Below, in pieces: positions 8,488 through 18,079 of a stretch of 64,000 nt of DNA. The stretch spans positions 248,001-312,000 of the forward strand of contig CAVTQY010000002.1 of assembly GCA_963736975.1 (NCBI GenBank), written 5' to 3'. The stretch is from CAVTQY01 sp963736975 (GTDB taxonomy: Bacteria; Pseudomonadota; Alphaproteobacteria; Acetobacterales; Acetobacteraceae). The notes below the pieces were generated by a model. It made no database searches and was not told the origin of the DNA. It saw only the letters and a program-made list of their open reading frames with translations. The translations under genes and the position numbers were made by a program. How positions within the stretch are numbered: the first letter of the stretch is position 1; the number at the start of each line of letters is the position of its first letter.

Positions 8488-11400
8488 TCAGGCCAGGGCC
8501 TCGATCACGCGGGCGAGCCGGACCAACGGTTTGGTCTCCGCGATGGACAGGATCAGCCGCTCCCCTTTTATCGAAGCGTTGAGCCGTCGCGCCTGTTTCT
8601 CCACGGGACAGTCAGGCCGCGGTGTCAGCGCGACTGCATCGGGTCCGGCGTGCACCGCGTCGATCAGCAGATATCGACAACGCAGCCGCAGTCGGGCGAC
8701 ATCGATCAGTGCTCGGGTGGGCGCGACGACATCGCCGAACCGGTCTTCCAATTCCTCGGTGAACGCATCCAGCGCCGCGTCGCTGTCCAGCCTATCAAGC
8801 CGCCGGTACAGCTCCAGCCGAACGTCCGGTTCAGGCACCGAGTCAGCGGGGATGAACGCGCTGGTTTCGAGTGCAAGTTCCGGGCGCCAGTCGGCCGCAA
8901 CCGCTTCACCACGCGCTATCGCTAGCGCGCGGTTCAAAAGATGCCCGTACAGCTCGCTGCCGAGCAGACGGATATGTCCGGATTGCGCTTCGCCCAGCAG
9001 ATCGCCGGCACCGCGCAGATCGAGATCGGCGGCACCGATGGCGAATCCCGCCCCGAGGCGCGATAACGCGGCAAGCCGGTTCAGCCGCTTGCGCGCCGCG
9101 CTCGATATGGGATGCGCCGGATCGGTGAGCAGATAGACCGCGGCGCGAGCACGTCCGCGCCCAACCCGACCGGGCAACTGGTGCAACTCGGCCAGCCCGA
9201 ACCGGTCGGGGCGCCAAACCAGCATCGTATTGGCGTTCGGAATATCGAGTCCTGAACTCGATGATGCTGGTTGCCAACAACACATCCGCCCGACCCTGCG
9301 CGAATTCCAGCATCACCCTGTCGAGCTGTTCGCCGCGCAGTTTGCCGTGCGCCTGTGCGATCGTCAGTTCAGGCGCCAGCTCGCTCAGGCGCGTCGCCAT
9401 CGGCGCGATATCCTCGATGCGGGGACAGACAACGAAACTCTGCCCGCCACGGCGGGATTCGCGCAGCAGAGCCGCGCGGACGATCACCCGGTCGAAATCG
9501 ACGACCACGCTCCGCACCGGCTGGCGGGCCACGGGGGGCGTCGTCAGCAGACTGAGGTCGAACAACCCGATCAGCCCGGATTGCAGGCTGCGCGGCAGCG
9601 GGGTCGCGGTCATTGTCAGCGCGTGCACGCCTTCACGAAGCGCGCGCAACGCCTGTTTGTGCCGTTCTCCGAAGCGCTGCTCCTCATCCATGATAACCAA
9701 GCCGAGATCGCAGAACCGTGCCTTGGATGACGCTAGCGCATGCGTTCCGATAGCGATATGCACTTCACGACTGGCGATCCCGTGCAGCGTCCGCCGCGCT
9801 TCCGGCGTGCTCGTGGAACGAATCAGCGGCTCGATACGAAAGCCAAAACCGGCGAGCCGACGACGGAACGTCTCCAGATGCTGCGCGGCCAGCAATGTCG
9901 TGGGCGCGGCGAGCGCGACCTGTCGCCCGGCCAGTGCCACCGCGGTCGCTGCATGCAGCGCGACCTCGGTCTTGCCAAACCCGACATCGCCGCACAGCAG
10001 CCGTTCCATCGGTCGCCCGCGCGCCAGATCGGCAAGCACCACCTCGATCGCCTGCCGCTGATCAATCGTCAACGGATAAGGAACACGGCGGGTGAAACGA
10101 TTGAACGCCTCCCGCGGCGGGGTGATCGTCGACGCGGTTGCTGCTTCCCGCGCTTGTCGCTGCGCCACGATGCCCGTGGCGACCACGGCGATATCTTCGG
10201 CGATCTCGGAGCGCCGGCGCTGCCAGGAATCGCCGGTGAGGTGATCGGTGGCAACCGGGGCGGCACCCGAAGCGTAGCGCCACACTGTCCCGGCGTCCTC
10301 ACACGGCACCAGCCGGTTTTTTTGCCCGGCAAAGGCGAGGGTGAGGAATTCGCGACACCCGGACGGCTCCTCCAGCATCGTCAGCCCGGTGAGGCGGGCC
10401 AGGCCGTGCTCCGGCTCAACCACAAAATCGCCGATGCGCAGCATATCACCGGCAAAAACGGTCTGTTTCGTTGAATGCGCAGCGGGCGGTTGCGGCGCAG
10501 ACAAGAGCCAAAGGCCGGCGGCACGGAACGTATCGGTGATTTCGAATGGAAGGAGTGCCGTCTGCCCTGCCGTCAGCGTCCTGGCTTTGGCCCATCCGGC
10601 CAGCACGCGCCTCTCCTGGCCCATCCGCCGGCGCAGCGGACCAATCAGATGCGGCGCGGCACCAATGAGGACGGCATCCCCGGCACTGGCACGCGATCGC
10701 GCTTGCTGTATCACCGCCGAGAGGGTCGCAGGCGGCGCACCCAACTCTGCTGCGGCGATCAGTTCGCCCTGTCCAGAAGAGAATTCTATTCTGGCATGGT
10801 TGAAACCATTGTTCAGCTCGGCCGCGGTGAGATACAGATTTTTGGGCGGTTCTATCGCCGTTTCCGTCTCACCGGCGCGGCCGAGTGTCCGGAACGCGTC
10901 GCTCACCATTTCCTGCCAGTCATCCAGCCGTTCGCGCACACCATTTTCGAACGAAATGACGGCATCCGAAAGATAATCGAACAACGTTGCGCGCTCGCCT
11001 GGCGGCAGCAACCGTGTGGATACACCGCGCACGGTTTCGCCGGGCACTGCAAACGCTTCGGACACCGGCAGCAGCAGCACGGCATCACGGTCGCCGGTAC
11101 TGCGCTGATCCACCACGTCGAACATCCGGATGCTGCGCAGCACGCCGTCCCCGATCTCCAGTCGCAGGGGGCTTTCGAGGCCGGTGACGAACGCATCCAC
11201 GCCCGCCCCGGTGCGCGCGGCTTGCCCACGTTCTTCCACTTGGTCTTCGAACTCGTACCCGAACGCCTCGAGTGTCACGATCAGCCATTCCAGTTCCACT
11301 TCGCCGCCGGTTCGGAGCCGCACGCCGCGGTCGCGCAACCTAGCTGGCGGGGGTACGCGCTGTGCAATGGCCTCGGCGCTGGTAAGCACAAGACGTGTTT

Positions 11401-11705
11401 TGCGCGGGGCTTCGGCCGATCGGAACAGCCCGGCGACGCGCGACGCGGTCACCTCGCCGCTCGGGAGCGCCCGGTCGTACGGGGGCGAATCCCAGGCGGG
11501 CAGCACAATCACCTCCAACGCGGGATCGAGCCACGCGCCATTTTGCAAGCGCTGGTAGGCTGCCATTGCGCTCTGTGACGTGGAGCAAACCATGCTGCTT
11601 CGCCTGTGCCGCCCAGGACGCCAGGACCCAGGCCAGTGCCGACTCCGGAGGCGCGCGAAACTTCGTCCGTTTCCGCGGCAGAGGCGGCGGCGAGGCTATG
11701 GCCAC
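8488..11705 (-). pseudogene. mfd: Mfd-like transcription-repair helicase with two frameshifts
   Basis: The text covers the domains of a transcription-repair coupling factor in order. They are a UvrB-like region (VIVLPAWDSPPYDRALPSGE), the RNA-polymerase-interaction/CarD-like region (GDFVVEPEHGLARLTGL), helicase motif I (LLCGDVGFGKTEVALHAA), motif II as DEEQ (LVIMDEEQRFGERHKQAL), motif III (TMTATPLPRSLQ), motif VI (LHQLPGRVGRGRARAAVYLL) and a TRCF C-terminal domain. Two single-base insertions break it. One near 11590 separates a short N-terminal segment starting at 11705 (ALAWVLASWAAQ, HGLLHVT). The other is near 9258, where GAGTTCAGG stands for GAGTCAGG, just after SIIE and before SGLDIPNANTM. 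At ~1070 codons it is slightly shorter than canonical Mfd and may be a second paralogue. Confidence 0.8.
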
Positions 11706-12292
11706 GCGGCTAGAAGTTCGTTCGTTTCGGCTGTTTCCACCTGTTGCGAAAACCGCTGCCGATACAGCATGAGTAAGGCGTCGTGGGACTCATCGGAGGA
11801 ACTGCATAGCGCATCGACCGGCAGCACGATTCGGTAGCCGCGGTCCATGGCGCCGAATACCGACGCCAGCACGCACACATCGGTTTCGGCCCCGGTGATG
11901 ACCAGCGTCGGCGGCTTTCGCGCCTGCATGAGCGCGTCGAATTCCGGCGTGCCCCAGGGCGAATAGGTCGGTTTGGCAATGCTGGCGGCCGGCGGTACCA
12001 GTGCCCGCAGCGGGTCCAGCAGGTCGAAAATCGCTGGATCGACGTGATCGAGGGTCAGTTCCCGCCAGCGCTCGTAATAGCGGCGCCAGGCGCCGCCGGC
12101 TTGGTCGGGCCGGTGCGGCGGCAGGAAGCGCGTGAAGATTGTCTGTTCCGGATGCGCTTCTGCGATCCGCCGCACCACCGGCAGGACGCGCGGCATCCAG
12201 GGCGTGTGCCACGGCGTGTCTTCGGCAAACACGCGCTGCATGTCCACGCAGAGATGGATCGTTTCGGGCGGCAGAGGGCCGTAGGGCAGCAT
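11696..12292 (-). CDS. Isochorismatase-family cysteine hydrolase
   Basis: A 198-residue isochorismatase-like hydrolase with the full Asp-Lys-Cys triad: Asp17 (HLCVDMQRVF), Lys107 (SIAKPTYSPW) and Cys140 (ITGAETDVCVLASVFG). Members hydrolyse amides or ureides such as N-carbamoyl compounds, nicotinamide or isochorismate; the substrate cannot be told from sequence. I chose ATG 12292; a GTG two codons upstream (12298) is also possible. Its 3' end overlaps the start of the Mfd-like gene by about 10 bp, so the two may be co-transcribed. Confidence 0.85.
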   Translation of the reverse strand: MLPYGPLPPETIHLCVDMQRVFAEDTPWHTPWMPRVLPVVRRIAEAHPEQTIFTRFLPPHRPDQAGGAWRRYYERWRELTLDHVDPAIFDLLDPLRALVPPAASIAKPTYSPWGTPEFDALMQARKPPTLVITGAETDVCVLASVFGAMDRGYRIVLPVDALCSSSDESHDALLMLYRQRFSQQVETAETNELLAAWP

Positions 12293-12344
12293 GTGCACCG
12301 AAACGACGGCAGCGGCGATGCGTTCCGGTCCCAGGCCGCCGGTG

Positions 12345-13217
12345 CTAGCGCCCGACGGCGGCGAGGATGCGCATCGCCAGCTTGTAATGCGGCCGGTCGA
12401 TCATCTTGCCGTCGAGCGCGAACACGCCGGCCTCGGGATTGGCCGCGAAGCCGTCACGTACACGTTCCGCCCATCGCACCTGTTCGGAGGAAGGGGTGAA
12501 GGCGGCGTTGGCGACCTCAATCTGCGCCGGATGGATCAGAATCTTTCCGGCGAAGCCGTCGGCGGCGGCGGCTTCCGCTTCGCGGCGCAGGCCGTCCGGA
12601 TCGCGCGGGTCGGGCCAGGGCGTGTCGAGCGCCGGCACCCCCAGGGCGCCGGCGGCAGTCAGCACGGCGGCGCGGGCAAAGCCGGCGGCGGCGTTGTAGC
12701 TGCCGTCAGGGCGACGGGGAATAATGCCGAGATCGGCCGAGAGGTCCTCGGCGCCGAAACAGAAAGCGGTCAGTCGCGGAGCAACGCCGGCGTAGCGGCC
12801 GAGGGTGAACACCGAGGCGGCCGTTTCGGTCGCGATAGCGATGACGCCGATACTGCCGACCGGCAGAGCGGAGGCGGTTTCCAGTATTTCGAGGTGATGG
12901 TCGAGCGCGCGGAGGTCATGCGGTCCTGAACACTTCGGCAGCATGACGGCGGCGGGTCCGGCCGGAACAACGGCGGCGAGGTCGGCGAGGTACCAGGCTG
13001 TGCCGCGCGGGTTCACCCGCACGATGAGATCGCGTTTGCGGGGCTGACCGTCCATGGCGCGGAGCAACGTCGTCACCATCGCGCGCGCGGTTTCCTTTGC
13101 CGGTGCGGCGACAGAATCCTCGAGATCGAGGATCACCGCATCCGCTGCCGAGGCGATCGCCTTCGAGGCCTTGCGCTCGGAATCGCCGGGGGCGAAGAGG
13201 GGGCTGCGCAATCTCAT
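12345..13217 (-). CDS. HpcH/HpaI aldolase / citrate lyase beta-like (CitE) protein
   Basis: A CitE-like TIM-barrel lyase of about 290 residues. Family blocks are MRLRSPLFAPGDSERK, AVILDLEDSV (metal/acid region), VRVNPRGTAWYLADL, IATETAASVF (catalytic Glu region), FGAEDLSADLG (metal-binding acidic pair) and GKILIHPAQIEVANAAF. Such enzymes cleave or hydrolyse CoA thioesters of hydroxyacids (malyl-, citramalyl-, methylmalyl-CoA), often Mg2+-dependent. ATG 13217 gives the conventional N-terminus; in-frame starts exist at 13238 and 13283. It is divergent from the liv operon beginning 84 bp away, an arrangement compatible with shared regulation. Confidence 0.85.
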   Translation of the reverse strand: MRLRSPLFAPGDSERKASKAIASAADAVILDLEDSVAAPAKETARAMVTTLLRAMDGQPRKRDLIVRVNPRGTAWYLADLAAVVPAGPAAVMLPKCSGPHDLRALDHHLEILETASALPVGSIGVIAIATETAASVFTLGRYAGVAPRLTAFCFGAEDLSADLGIIPRRPDGSYNAAAGFARAAVLTAAGALGVPALDTPWPDPRDPDGLRREAEAAAADGFAGKILIHPAQIEVANAAFTPSSEQVRWAERVRDGFAANPEAGVFALDGKMIDRPHYKLAMRILAAVGR

Positions 13218-13300
13218 GCGGGAATCTTGCGCCCTCATCGGCGATATGCAAATCAACCCGGTAGAAATGGCTTCATAGAGCAACCGGGAGACGTCCAGGG

Positions 13301-14068
13301 TTGTCCGACATCATCCTGGAGACGCATGGGCTGACGCGGGAGTTCAGCGGCTTCGTTGCCGTGGATGATGTATCGTTGCAGGTGCGCGAGGGGACTATCC
13401 ACGCGCTGATCGGACCGAACGGTGCCGGCAAGACCACGTGTTTCAACCTGTTGACCAAGTTTCTGCAACCCACGCGCGGGCGCATTCATTTCAAAGGACG
13501 CGATATCACCAGCCTGAAGCCGGCTCAGGTGGCGCGGCTCGGGCTGGCGCGCAGCTTTCAGATCTCGGCGGTGTTTCCCCGGCTGACCGCGCTTGAGAAT
13601 GTGCGGTTGGCGTTGCAGCGGGTGCGCGGCAATTCGTTCGATTTCTGGCGTTCCGAACGGACCCTGCGCGCGTTCGATGAGCGGGCACAAGAACTGCTGG
13701 TCGATGTCGGGCTGTCGGGCTTCACTGATGTCATCGCCGGGCAGCTTGCTTACGGGCAGAAGCGCGCGCTGGAGATCGCGACGACCTTGGCGCTCGACCC
13801 CGAGATGATGCTGCTCGACGAGCCGACTGCGGGGATGACGCATTCGGACGTGGATCGGGTGGTCGAACTGATCCGCGGCATCCGCGCCGGCCGTACGATC
13901 CTGATGGTGGAGCATAACCTGTCCGTGGTGCAGGGGTTGTGCGACACGATTACCGTTCTGACGCGCGGGCGGGTGCTGGCCGAAGGGGATTATGCCAGCG
14001 TTTCATGCAACCCCGAGGTGATCGCCGCCTATTTGGGGTCCGAGGCGCCCGAGGTTGTGCATGCTTGA
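13301..14068 (+). CDS. livG: Branched-chain amino-acid-type ABC transporter ATPase LivG
   Basis: 255-residue LivG-type ATPase of a HAAT-family importer. Walker A is GPNGAGKTT, the signature region is LAYGQKRALEIATTLALDP, Walker B is MMLLDEPTAGM, and the H-loop is LMVEHNLSVV. The start is TTG (TTG TCC GAC), which places the N-terminus (SDIILETHGLTREFSGFVAV) in register with homologues. The stop overlaps the livF ATG by 8 bp. Substrates of the family include branched-chain amino acids, amides and urea; the missing binding-protein gene means the substrate cannot be inferred. Confidence 0.92.
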   Translation: MSDIILETHGLTREFSGFVAVDDVSLQVREGTIHALIGPNGAGKTTCFNLLTKFLQPTRGRIHFKGRDITSLKPAQVARLGLARSFQISAVFPRLTALENVRLALQRVRGNSFDFWRSERTLRAFDERAQELLVDVGLSGFTDVIAGQLAYGQKRALEIATTLALDPEMMLLDEPTAGMTHSDVDRVVELIRGIRAGRTILMVEHNLSVVQGLCDTITVLTRGRVLAEGDYASVSCNPEVIAAYLGSEAPEVVHA

Positions 14069-14756
14069 AATAAACGACCTGAATGCGTGGTATGGCGAGA
14101 GCCACGTGCTGCATGGCGCACGGTTCGAAGTGCGCGAAGGCGAGGTGGTGACGCTGCTCGGCCGCAATGGCGCGGGCAAGACGACCACGATGAAATCGAT
14201 CATGGGTTTGGTGCCGCGGCGCGAAGGCAGCATTCGCTTTCGCGGCCGCGAACTGATCGGTACCTCGTCGGAGGCGATCGCGCGGGCGGGGATCGCGTTC
14301 TGCCCGGAGGAGCGCGGCATCTTCGGGTCGCTGAGCGTGACGGAGAACCTGCTGTTGCCGCCGGTGGTGGCGCCGGGCGGGCTGGATGTGGACACGATCT
14401 ATGCGCTGTTTCCCAATCTGCGGGAGCGGGCGCGCACCGCGCAGGGCACGAAGCTTTCGGGCGGCGAGCAGCAGATGCTGGCAATCGCACGCATTCTGCG
14501 GACAGGGGCGAAGATGCTGCTGCTGGATGAGCCGACCGAAGGGCTGGCGCCGGTGATCGTGCAGCAGATCGGGCGTACGATCCGCGAGATCAAGAACCGC
14601 GGTTTCACCGTGCTGCTGGTGGAGCAGAATTTCCGCTTCGCCGCGACGGTCGCCGACCGGCATTATGTGATGGAGCACGGACAGGTACTGGATATGATCC
14701 CTAACCACCTGCTGGGCGCCAGCATGGATAAGCTGCACGAATATCTGGGCGTCTGA
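14061..14756 (+). CDS. livF: Branched-chain amino-acid-type ABC transporter ATPase LivF
   Basis: 231-residue LivF-type ATPase. Walker A is LLGRNGAGKTTTMKSIMG, the signature is LSGGEQQMLAIARIL, and Walker B is MLLLDEPTEGLAPVIV, followed by the LLVEQNFRFA H-loop equivalent. ATG 14061 (MLEINDLNAWYGESHVLHG) lies inside the livG 3' end, an overlap typical of translational coupling. It pairs with LivG as the heterodimeric motor of the importer whose membrane subunits follow at once. Confidence 0.92.
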   Translation: MLEINDLNAWYGESHVLHGARFEVREGEVVTLLGRNGAGKTTTMKSIMGLVPRREGSIRFRGRELIGTSSEAIARAGIAFCPEERGIFGSLSVTENLLLPPVVAPGGLDVDTIYALFPNLRERARTAQGTKLSGGEQQMLAIARILRTGAKMLLLDEPTEGLAPVIVQQIGRTIREIKNRGFTVLLVEQNFRFAATVADRHYVMEHGQVLDMIPNHLLGASMDKLHEYLGV

Positions 14757-14759
14757 AAC

Positions 14760-15647
14760 ATGTTCACCATCTTCGGCATTCCCGGCCCGCTGCTGTTCGG
14801 TCAACTGCTGCTCGGGTTGATCAATGGTGCCTTTTACGCGATGCTATCGCTGGGGCTGGCGGTGATCTTCGGGATGCTCAACATCATCAACTTCGCGCAT
14901 GGCGCGCTGTTCATGATGGGGGCGTTCGCGGCCTGGATGCTGCTGAACTATGCCGGGATCGGCTATTTTCCGGCATTGATCCTGGCACCGTTGATCATCG
15001 GCATTTTCGGCATCGTGCTGGAACGGGTGATGATCAGCCGCCTGTATAAGTTGGATCACCTGTATGGATTGCTGCTGACCTTCGGGCTTGCGCTGGTGAT
15101 CGAAGGGCTGTTCCGTAACTATTACGGCAGCTCCGGCCTGCCGTATGAGATCCCGAGGGTGTTGCAGGGAGCGACCAATCTCGGCTTCATGTTCCTGCCG
15201 AATTACCGCGCCTGGGTGGTGGTCGTGGCGCTGGTGGTGTGTTTGGCGACCTGGGCGTTGATCGAGAAGACCTTCCTGGGCGCACGGCTGCGCGCGGCAA
15301 CGGAAAATGCGCCCCTGGTGCGCGCCTTCGGGGTGAACGTGCCCCGGCTGATCACGCTGACCTATGGCGGCGGCGTGGCGCTGGCGGCCCTGGCCGGCGT
15401 GCTGGCGGCGCCGATCTATTCGGTAAACCCAAATATGGGAGATAATTTCATCAACACGGTGTTCGCGGTGGTGGTGATCGGCGGAATGGGGTCGATCTTG
15501 GGCTCGGTCATAACCGGCTTCGGGCTCGGCGTGATCGAGGGACTGACCAAGGTGTTTTATCCGCAGGCCTCGGCCACAGTGATCTTCCTGGTGATGGTGA
15601 TCGTGCTGCTGTTCATGCCGCGCGGCCTGTTTGGAAGGACGGCCTGA
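14760..15647 (+). CDS. livH: Branched-chain amino-acid-type ABC permease LivH
   Basis: 295-residue LivH-type permease with about eight hydrophobic segments and the family blocks LLLGLINGAFYAMLSLGLAV, IFGMLNIINFAHGALFMMGA and VIGGMGSILGSVITGFGLG. The ATG is 3 bp after the livF stop. It should form the translocation pore with LivM. Confidence 0.92.
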   Translation: MFTIFGIPGPLLFGQLLLGLINGAFYAMLSLGLAVIFGMLNIINFAHGALFMMGAFAAWMLLNYAGIGYFPALILAPLIIGIFGIVLERVMISRLYKLDHLYGLLLTFGLALVIEGLFRNYYGSSGLPYEIPRVLQGATNLGFMFLPNYRAWVVVVALVVCLATWALIEKTFLGARLRAATENAPLVRAFGVNVPRLITLTYGGGVALAALAGVLAAPIYSVNPNMGDNFINTVFAVVVIGGMGSILGSVITGFGLGVIEGLTKVFYPQASATVIFLVMVIVLLFMPRGLFGRTA

Positions 15648-15648
15648 G

Positions 15649-16635
15649 ATGTCCACCAGTGTGACGACACAGGACCTGGAGACTGGGCGCGTCCGGACGG
15701 CCGTATTCGGCTTCACCCGTGCTCAGGCAGTTGTGTTCCTGGTGATGCTGGGGCTGATCGTCGTGCTGCCTTATGTGCTCTATCCGATCTTCCTCATGCG
15801 GGTGCTGACGGCGGCGCTGTTCGCCTGCGCGTTCAACCTGATGATCGGCTATGTCGGGCTGCTGTCGTTCGGCCATGCTGCGTTCTACGGCATGGGCGCT
15901 TATGTCGCGGCCTGGACGTTGAAGTTCTGGGGAATCGACGCGGTGTTGGCGATTTTGCTTGGCGGAGGCACTGGGGCGGTGCTGGGTCTCTGCCTGGGTT
16001 ACCTGGCGATCCGGCGGTCCGGAATTTACTTCGCCATGATCACCCTGGCGCTGGCGCAGATGGTGTATTTCTTCTGCCTGGAAGCGCCGTTTACGGGTGG
16101 CGAGGACGGTATCCAGCAGGTGCCGCGCGGGCACGCGTTCGGGTTCATTCCGCTGCGTAGCGACATGAACATGTACTGGCTGACGGCGGCGATCTTCATC
16201 GCCGGGTTCTTGCTCATCCATCGCGTGATCCACTCGCCGTTCGGGCAGGTGCTGAAGGCGATCCGGGAGAACGAGCCGCGCGCTACGTCGCTCGGGTATC
16301 GGACCAATGACTACAAGCTGATCGCGTTCATGCTGTCCACCGCGTTGTCCGGGATTGCGGGGGCGACGACAGCGGTGGTGTTCGGGATCGCCACGCTGGA
16401 TGGCGTGCACTACTCGCGCTCCGGCGAGGTGGTGTTGACGACGCTGCTGGGCGGGCTCGGCACGGTGTTCGGGCCGGTGGTGGGGGCGGTGCTGACCACC
16501 TCGATGGAGAATTACCTCGCGCAGTTCGGCGACTGGGTCACGGTGACGCAGGGCGCGATCTTCGTGGTATGCGTGCTGGCGTTCCGGCGGGGGATTGTGG
16601 GGGAGATCGCGGCGGTGTTGCGGTTGTCTTTGTAG
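15649..16635 (+). CDS. livM: Branched-chain amino-acid-type ABC permease LivM
   Basis: About 328-residue LivM-type permease. Recognisable blocks are NLMIGYVGLLSFGHAAFYGM, RRSGIYFAMITLALAQMVYF, GQVLKAIRENEPRATSLGY and LTTLLGGLGTVFGPVVGA. ATG 15649 begins one base after the livH stop. No substrate-binding protein follows; the downstream gene is on the other strand. The importer therefore must use a binding protein encoded elsewhere. Confidence 0.92.
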   Translation: MSTSVTTQDLETGRVRTAVFGFTRAQAVVFLVMLGLIVVLPYVLYPIFLMRVLTAALFACAFNLMIGYVGLLSFGHAAFYGMGAYVAAWTLKFWGIDAVLAILLGGGTGAVLGLCLGYLAIRRSGIYFAMITLALAQMVYFFCLEAPFTGGEDGIQQVPRGHAFGFIPLRSDMNMYWLTAAIFIAGFLLIHRVIHSPFGQVLKAIRENEPRATSLGYRTNDYKLIAFMLSTALSGIAGATTAVVFGIATLDGVHYSRSGEVVLTTLLGGLGTVFGPVVGAVLTTSMENYLAQFGDWVTVTQGAIFVVCVLAFRRGIVGEIAAVLRLSL

Positions 16636-16688
16636 GGAAGGTTGAGAGATACGCTGCCCCTGTGTCGCTGCGGTGAGTCTTCTTCTCG

Positions 16689-17255
16689 CTACGTCAGTTG
16701 CTGGAGCGGGGGTATTTCGCCTTGTGGCAGCGGGACCTGGGCGACGTTCAGCACCAGCGAAACCATCGTGTAGTAGCCCGCGGCGCCGACCAGATCGATG
16801 ACGCCGCGTTCGCCGAATTTGTCCAGCGCGCGCTGATAGACGGCATCGGAGACCTGCCCGGTGTTCAGCAGCTCGGTGGCGAAGTCGTGCACGATCGCCT
16901 CGTCCTCCTGCATGTTCTCCGGGCGGCGACCTTCGGCAACGGCATCGGCGATCTCGGGCTTCAGGCCGGCTTGCAGCGCCAGACGACGGTGGGCGTAGAA
17001 CTCGTATTGCGCCGTCCAGCGGCGGCCGGCGATGATAATGGCGAGCTCGTTCAGGCGCGCGGGGATCGAGGTCTTGAAGCGGATGTATTCGCCGACTCTC
17101 TGCACATAGTCGCAAAGTTCGGGGCTGCGCAGCAGGGCGTTGAACGGACCGCGCAGGCCGGCGCCGCGCGGGCCGGATTGGATGGAGTCTGCGACCCGCC
17201 GCTGTTCAGGGGTCATGGTTTCAGGCATAAGCTCCTTGAGCCGCGGCTCGGCCAT
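16689..17255 (-). CDS. Carboxymuconolactone decarboxylase-family protein
   Basis: 188-residue all-helical AhpD/CMD-like protein (SPELCDYVQRVGEYIRFK, LNELAIIIAGRRWTAQYEFY, RRLALQAGLKPEIADAVAEG). It lacks the CxxC pair of peroxidase-type AhpD; the helix where that would be reads RRWTAQYEFYAH, as in CMD-like decarboxylase or hydrolase members. It ends the minus-strand run that starts with the Cys-rich protein at 22828 and directly follows the SDR, suggesting joint action on a small carbonyl or lactone compound. Confidence 0.82.
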   Translation of the reverse strand: MAEPRLKELMPETMTPEQRRVADSIQSGPRGAGLRGPFNALLRSPELCDYVQRVGEYIRFKTSIPARLNELAIIIAGRRWTAQYEFYAHRRLALQAGLKPEIADAVAEGRRPENMQEDEAIVHDFATELLNTGQVSDAVYQRALDKFGERGVIDLVGAAGYYTMVSLVLNVAQVPLPQGEIPPLQQLT

Positions 17256-17269
17256 GGTGGTGCTCCTTT

Positions 17270-18076
17270 TTAGGGCGAGGCCAGGATCAGACCGCCATCG
17301 ACGACGATCTCGGTCCCGGTGATGTAGTTTGCTTCGTCGGAGGCGAGGAACAGCACCGCGTGCGCTACGTCCCAGGCGGTGCCCATGCGGCCCATCGGGC
17401 AGCGCGCATTGCGGCTGGCGATCAGGGCGGCGGCGTCGCCGCCGGCCACGGTTTTCGCCAGGCGCTGCTCGACCAGCGGCGTATGCATCAGGCCGGGGAC
17501 GACGGTGTTGGCGCGGATGCCCCTTTTCACGAAAGCGCCAGCGGTCGCGCGGGTGAATTGGATCACCGCGGCCTTGCTGGCGCTGTAGGCGACGTGCTGA
17601 CGCCTCCCATGGCCATCGTTGCGGAGGCCGGCCACCGAGGAAACGTTGACGATCGCGCCCTTGCCTTGCCGCTCCATCACCGGAAGGGCGTATTTGCAGC
17701 CGAGAAACACGGTCTTCAGGTTGAAGTCGATCTGTCGGTCCCAGACCTCCTCCGGCATCGTCACCGGATCACCGGGGGCGGAGCCGCCGACATTGTTCAC
17801 CAGGACATCGACGTGGCCGAAGCGGTCGAGGCAGGCTTGCACCATCGCTTCAACGTCGGTCGCCTGCGTCATGTCGCAACGATGCACGGCGCAGGTGTGG
17901 GCTTCGCCCTCGATGATGCCGGCGGTTTCCCGGGCCGCGGTTTCGTCGATGTCGACCAGAAACACGGCGGCGCCCTGCCGGGCCAGGAGAGTCGCGGCGG
18001 CCTTGCCGTTACCCCAGCCGGGGCCGACCGATCCGGCGCCGGTGACGATCGCGACCTTGCCGGTCATGTCGAGCAT
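17270..18076 (-). CDS. Short-chain dehydrogenase/reductase
   Basis: 268-residue classical-type SDR. It has a TGAGSVGPGWGNG cofactor loop, which is longer than the usual TGxxxGxG. It also has NNVGG, the catalytic Ser in VNVSSVAG and the YSASK active site (Tyr/Lys), followed by NTVVPGLMHTPL. The acidic residue after strand 2 (VFLVDIDE) favours NAD(H). The ATG at 18076 comes 3 bp after the RND pump stop, so it is probably co-transcribed with the pump; the substrate is unknown. Confidence 0.88.
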   Translation of the reverse strand: MLDMTGKVAIVTGAGSVGPGWGNGKAAATLLARQGAAVFLVDIDETAARETAGIIEGEAHTCAVHRCDMTQATDVEAMVQACLDRFGHVDVLVNNVGGSAPGDPVTMPEEVWDRQIDFNLKTVFLGCKYALPVMERQGKGAIVNVSSVAGLRNDGHGRRQHVAYSASKAAVIQFTRATAGAFVKRGIRANTVVPGLMHTPLVEQRLAKTVAGGDAAALIASRNARCPMGRMGTAWDVAHAVLFLASDEANYITGTEIVVDGGLILASP

Positions 18077-18079
18077 CGG

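Noticed and set aside
8294..8488. 64-codon minus-strand frame after the Mfd-like gene
   Set aside because: No ribosome-binding site or conserved feature; composition is that of non-coding DNA.
10475..11578. 367-codon plus-strand frame opposite the Mfd-like gene
   Set aside because: High GC content makes long antisense frames common; the minus strand holds the helicase motifs.
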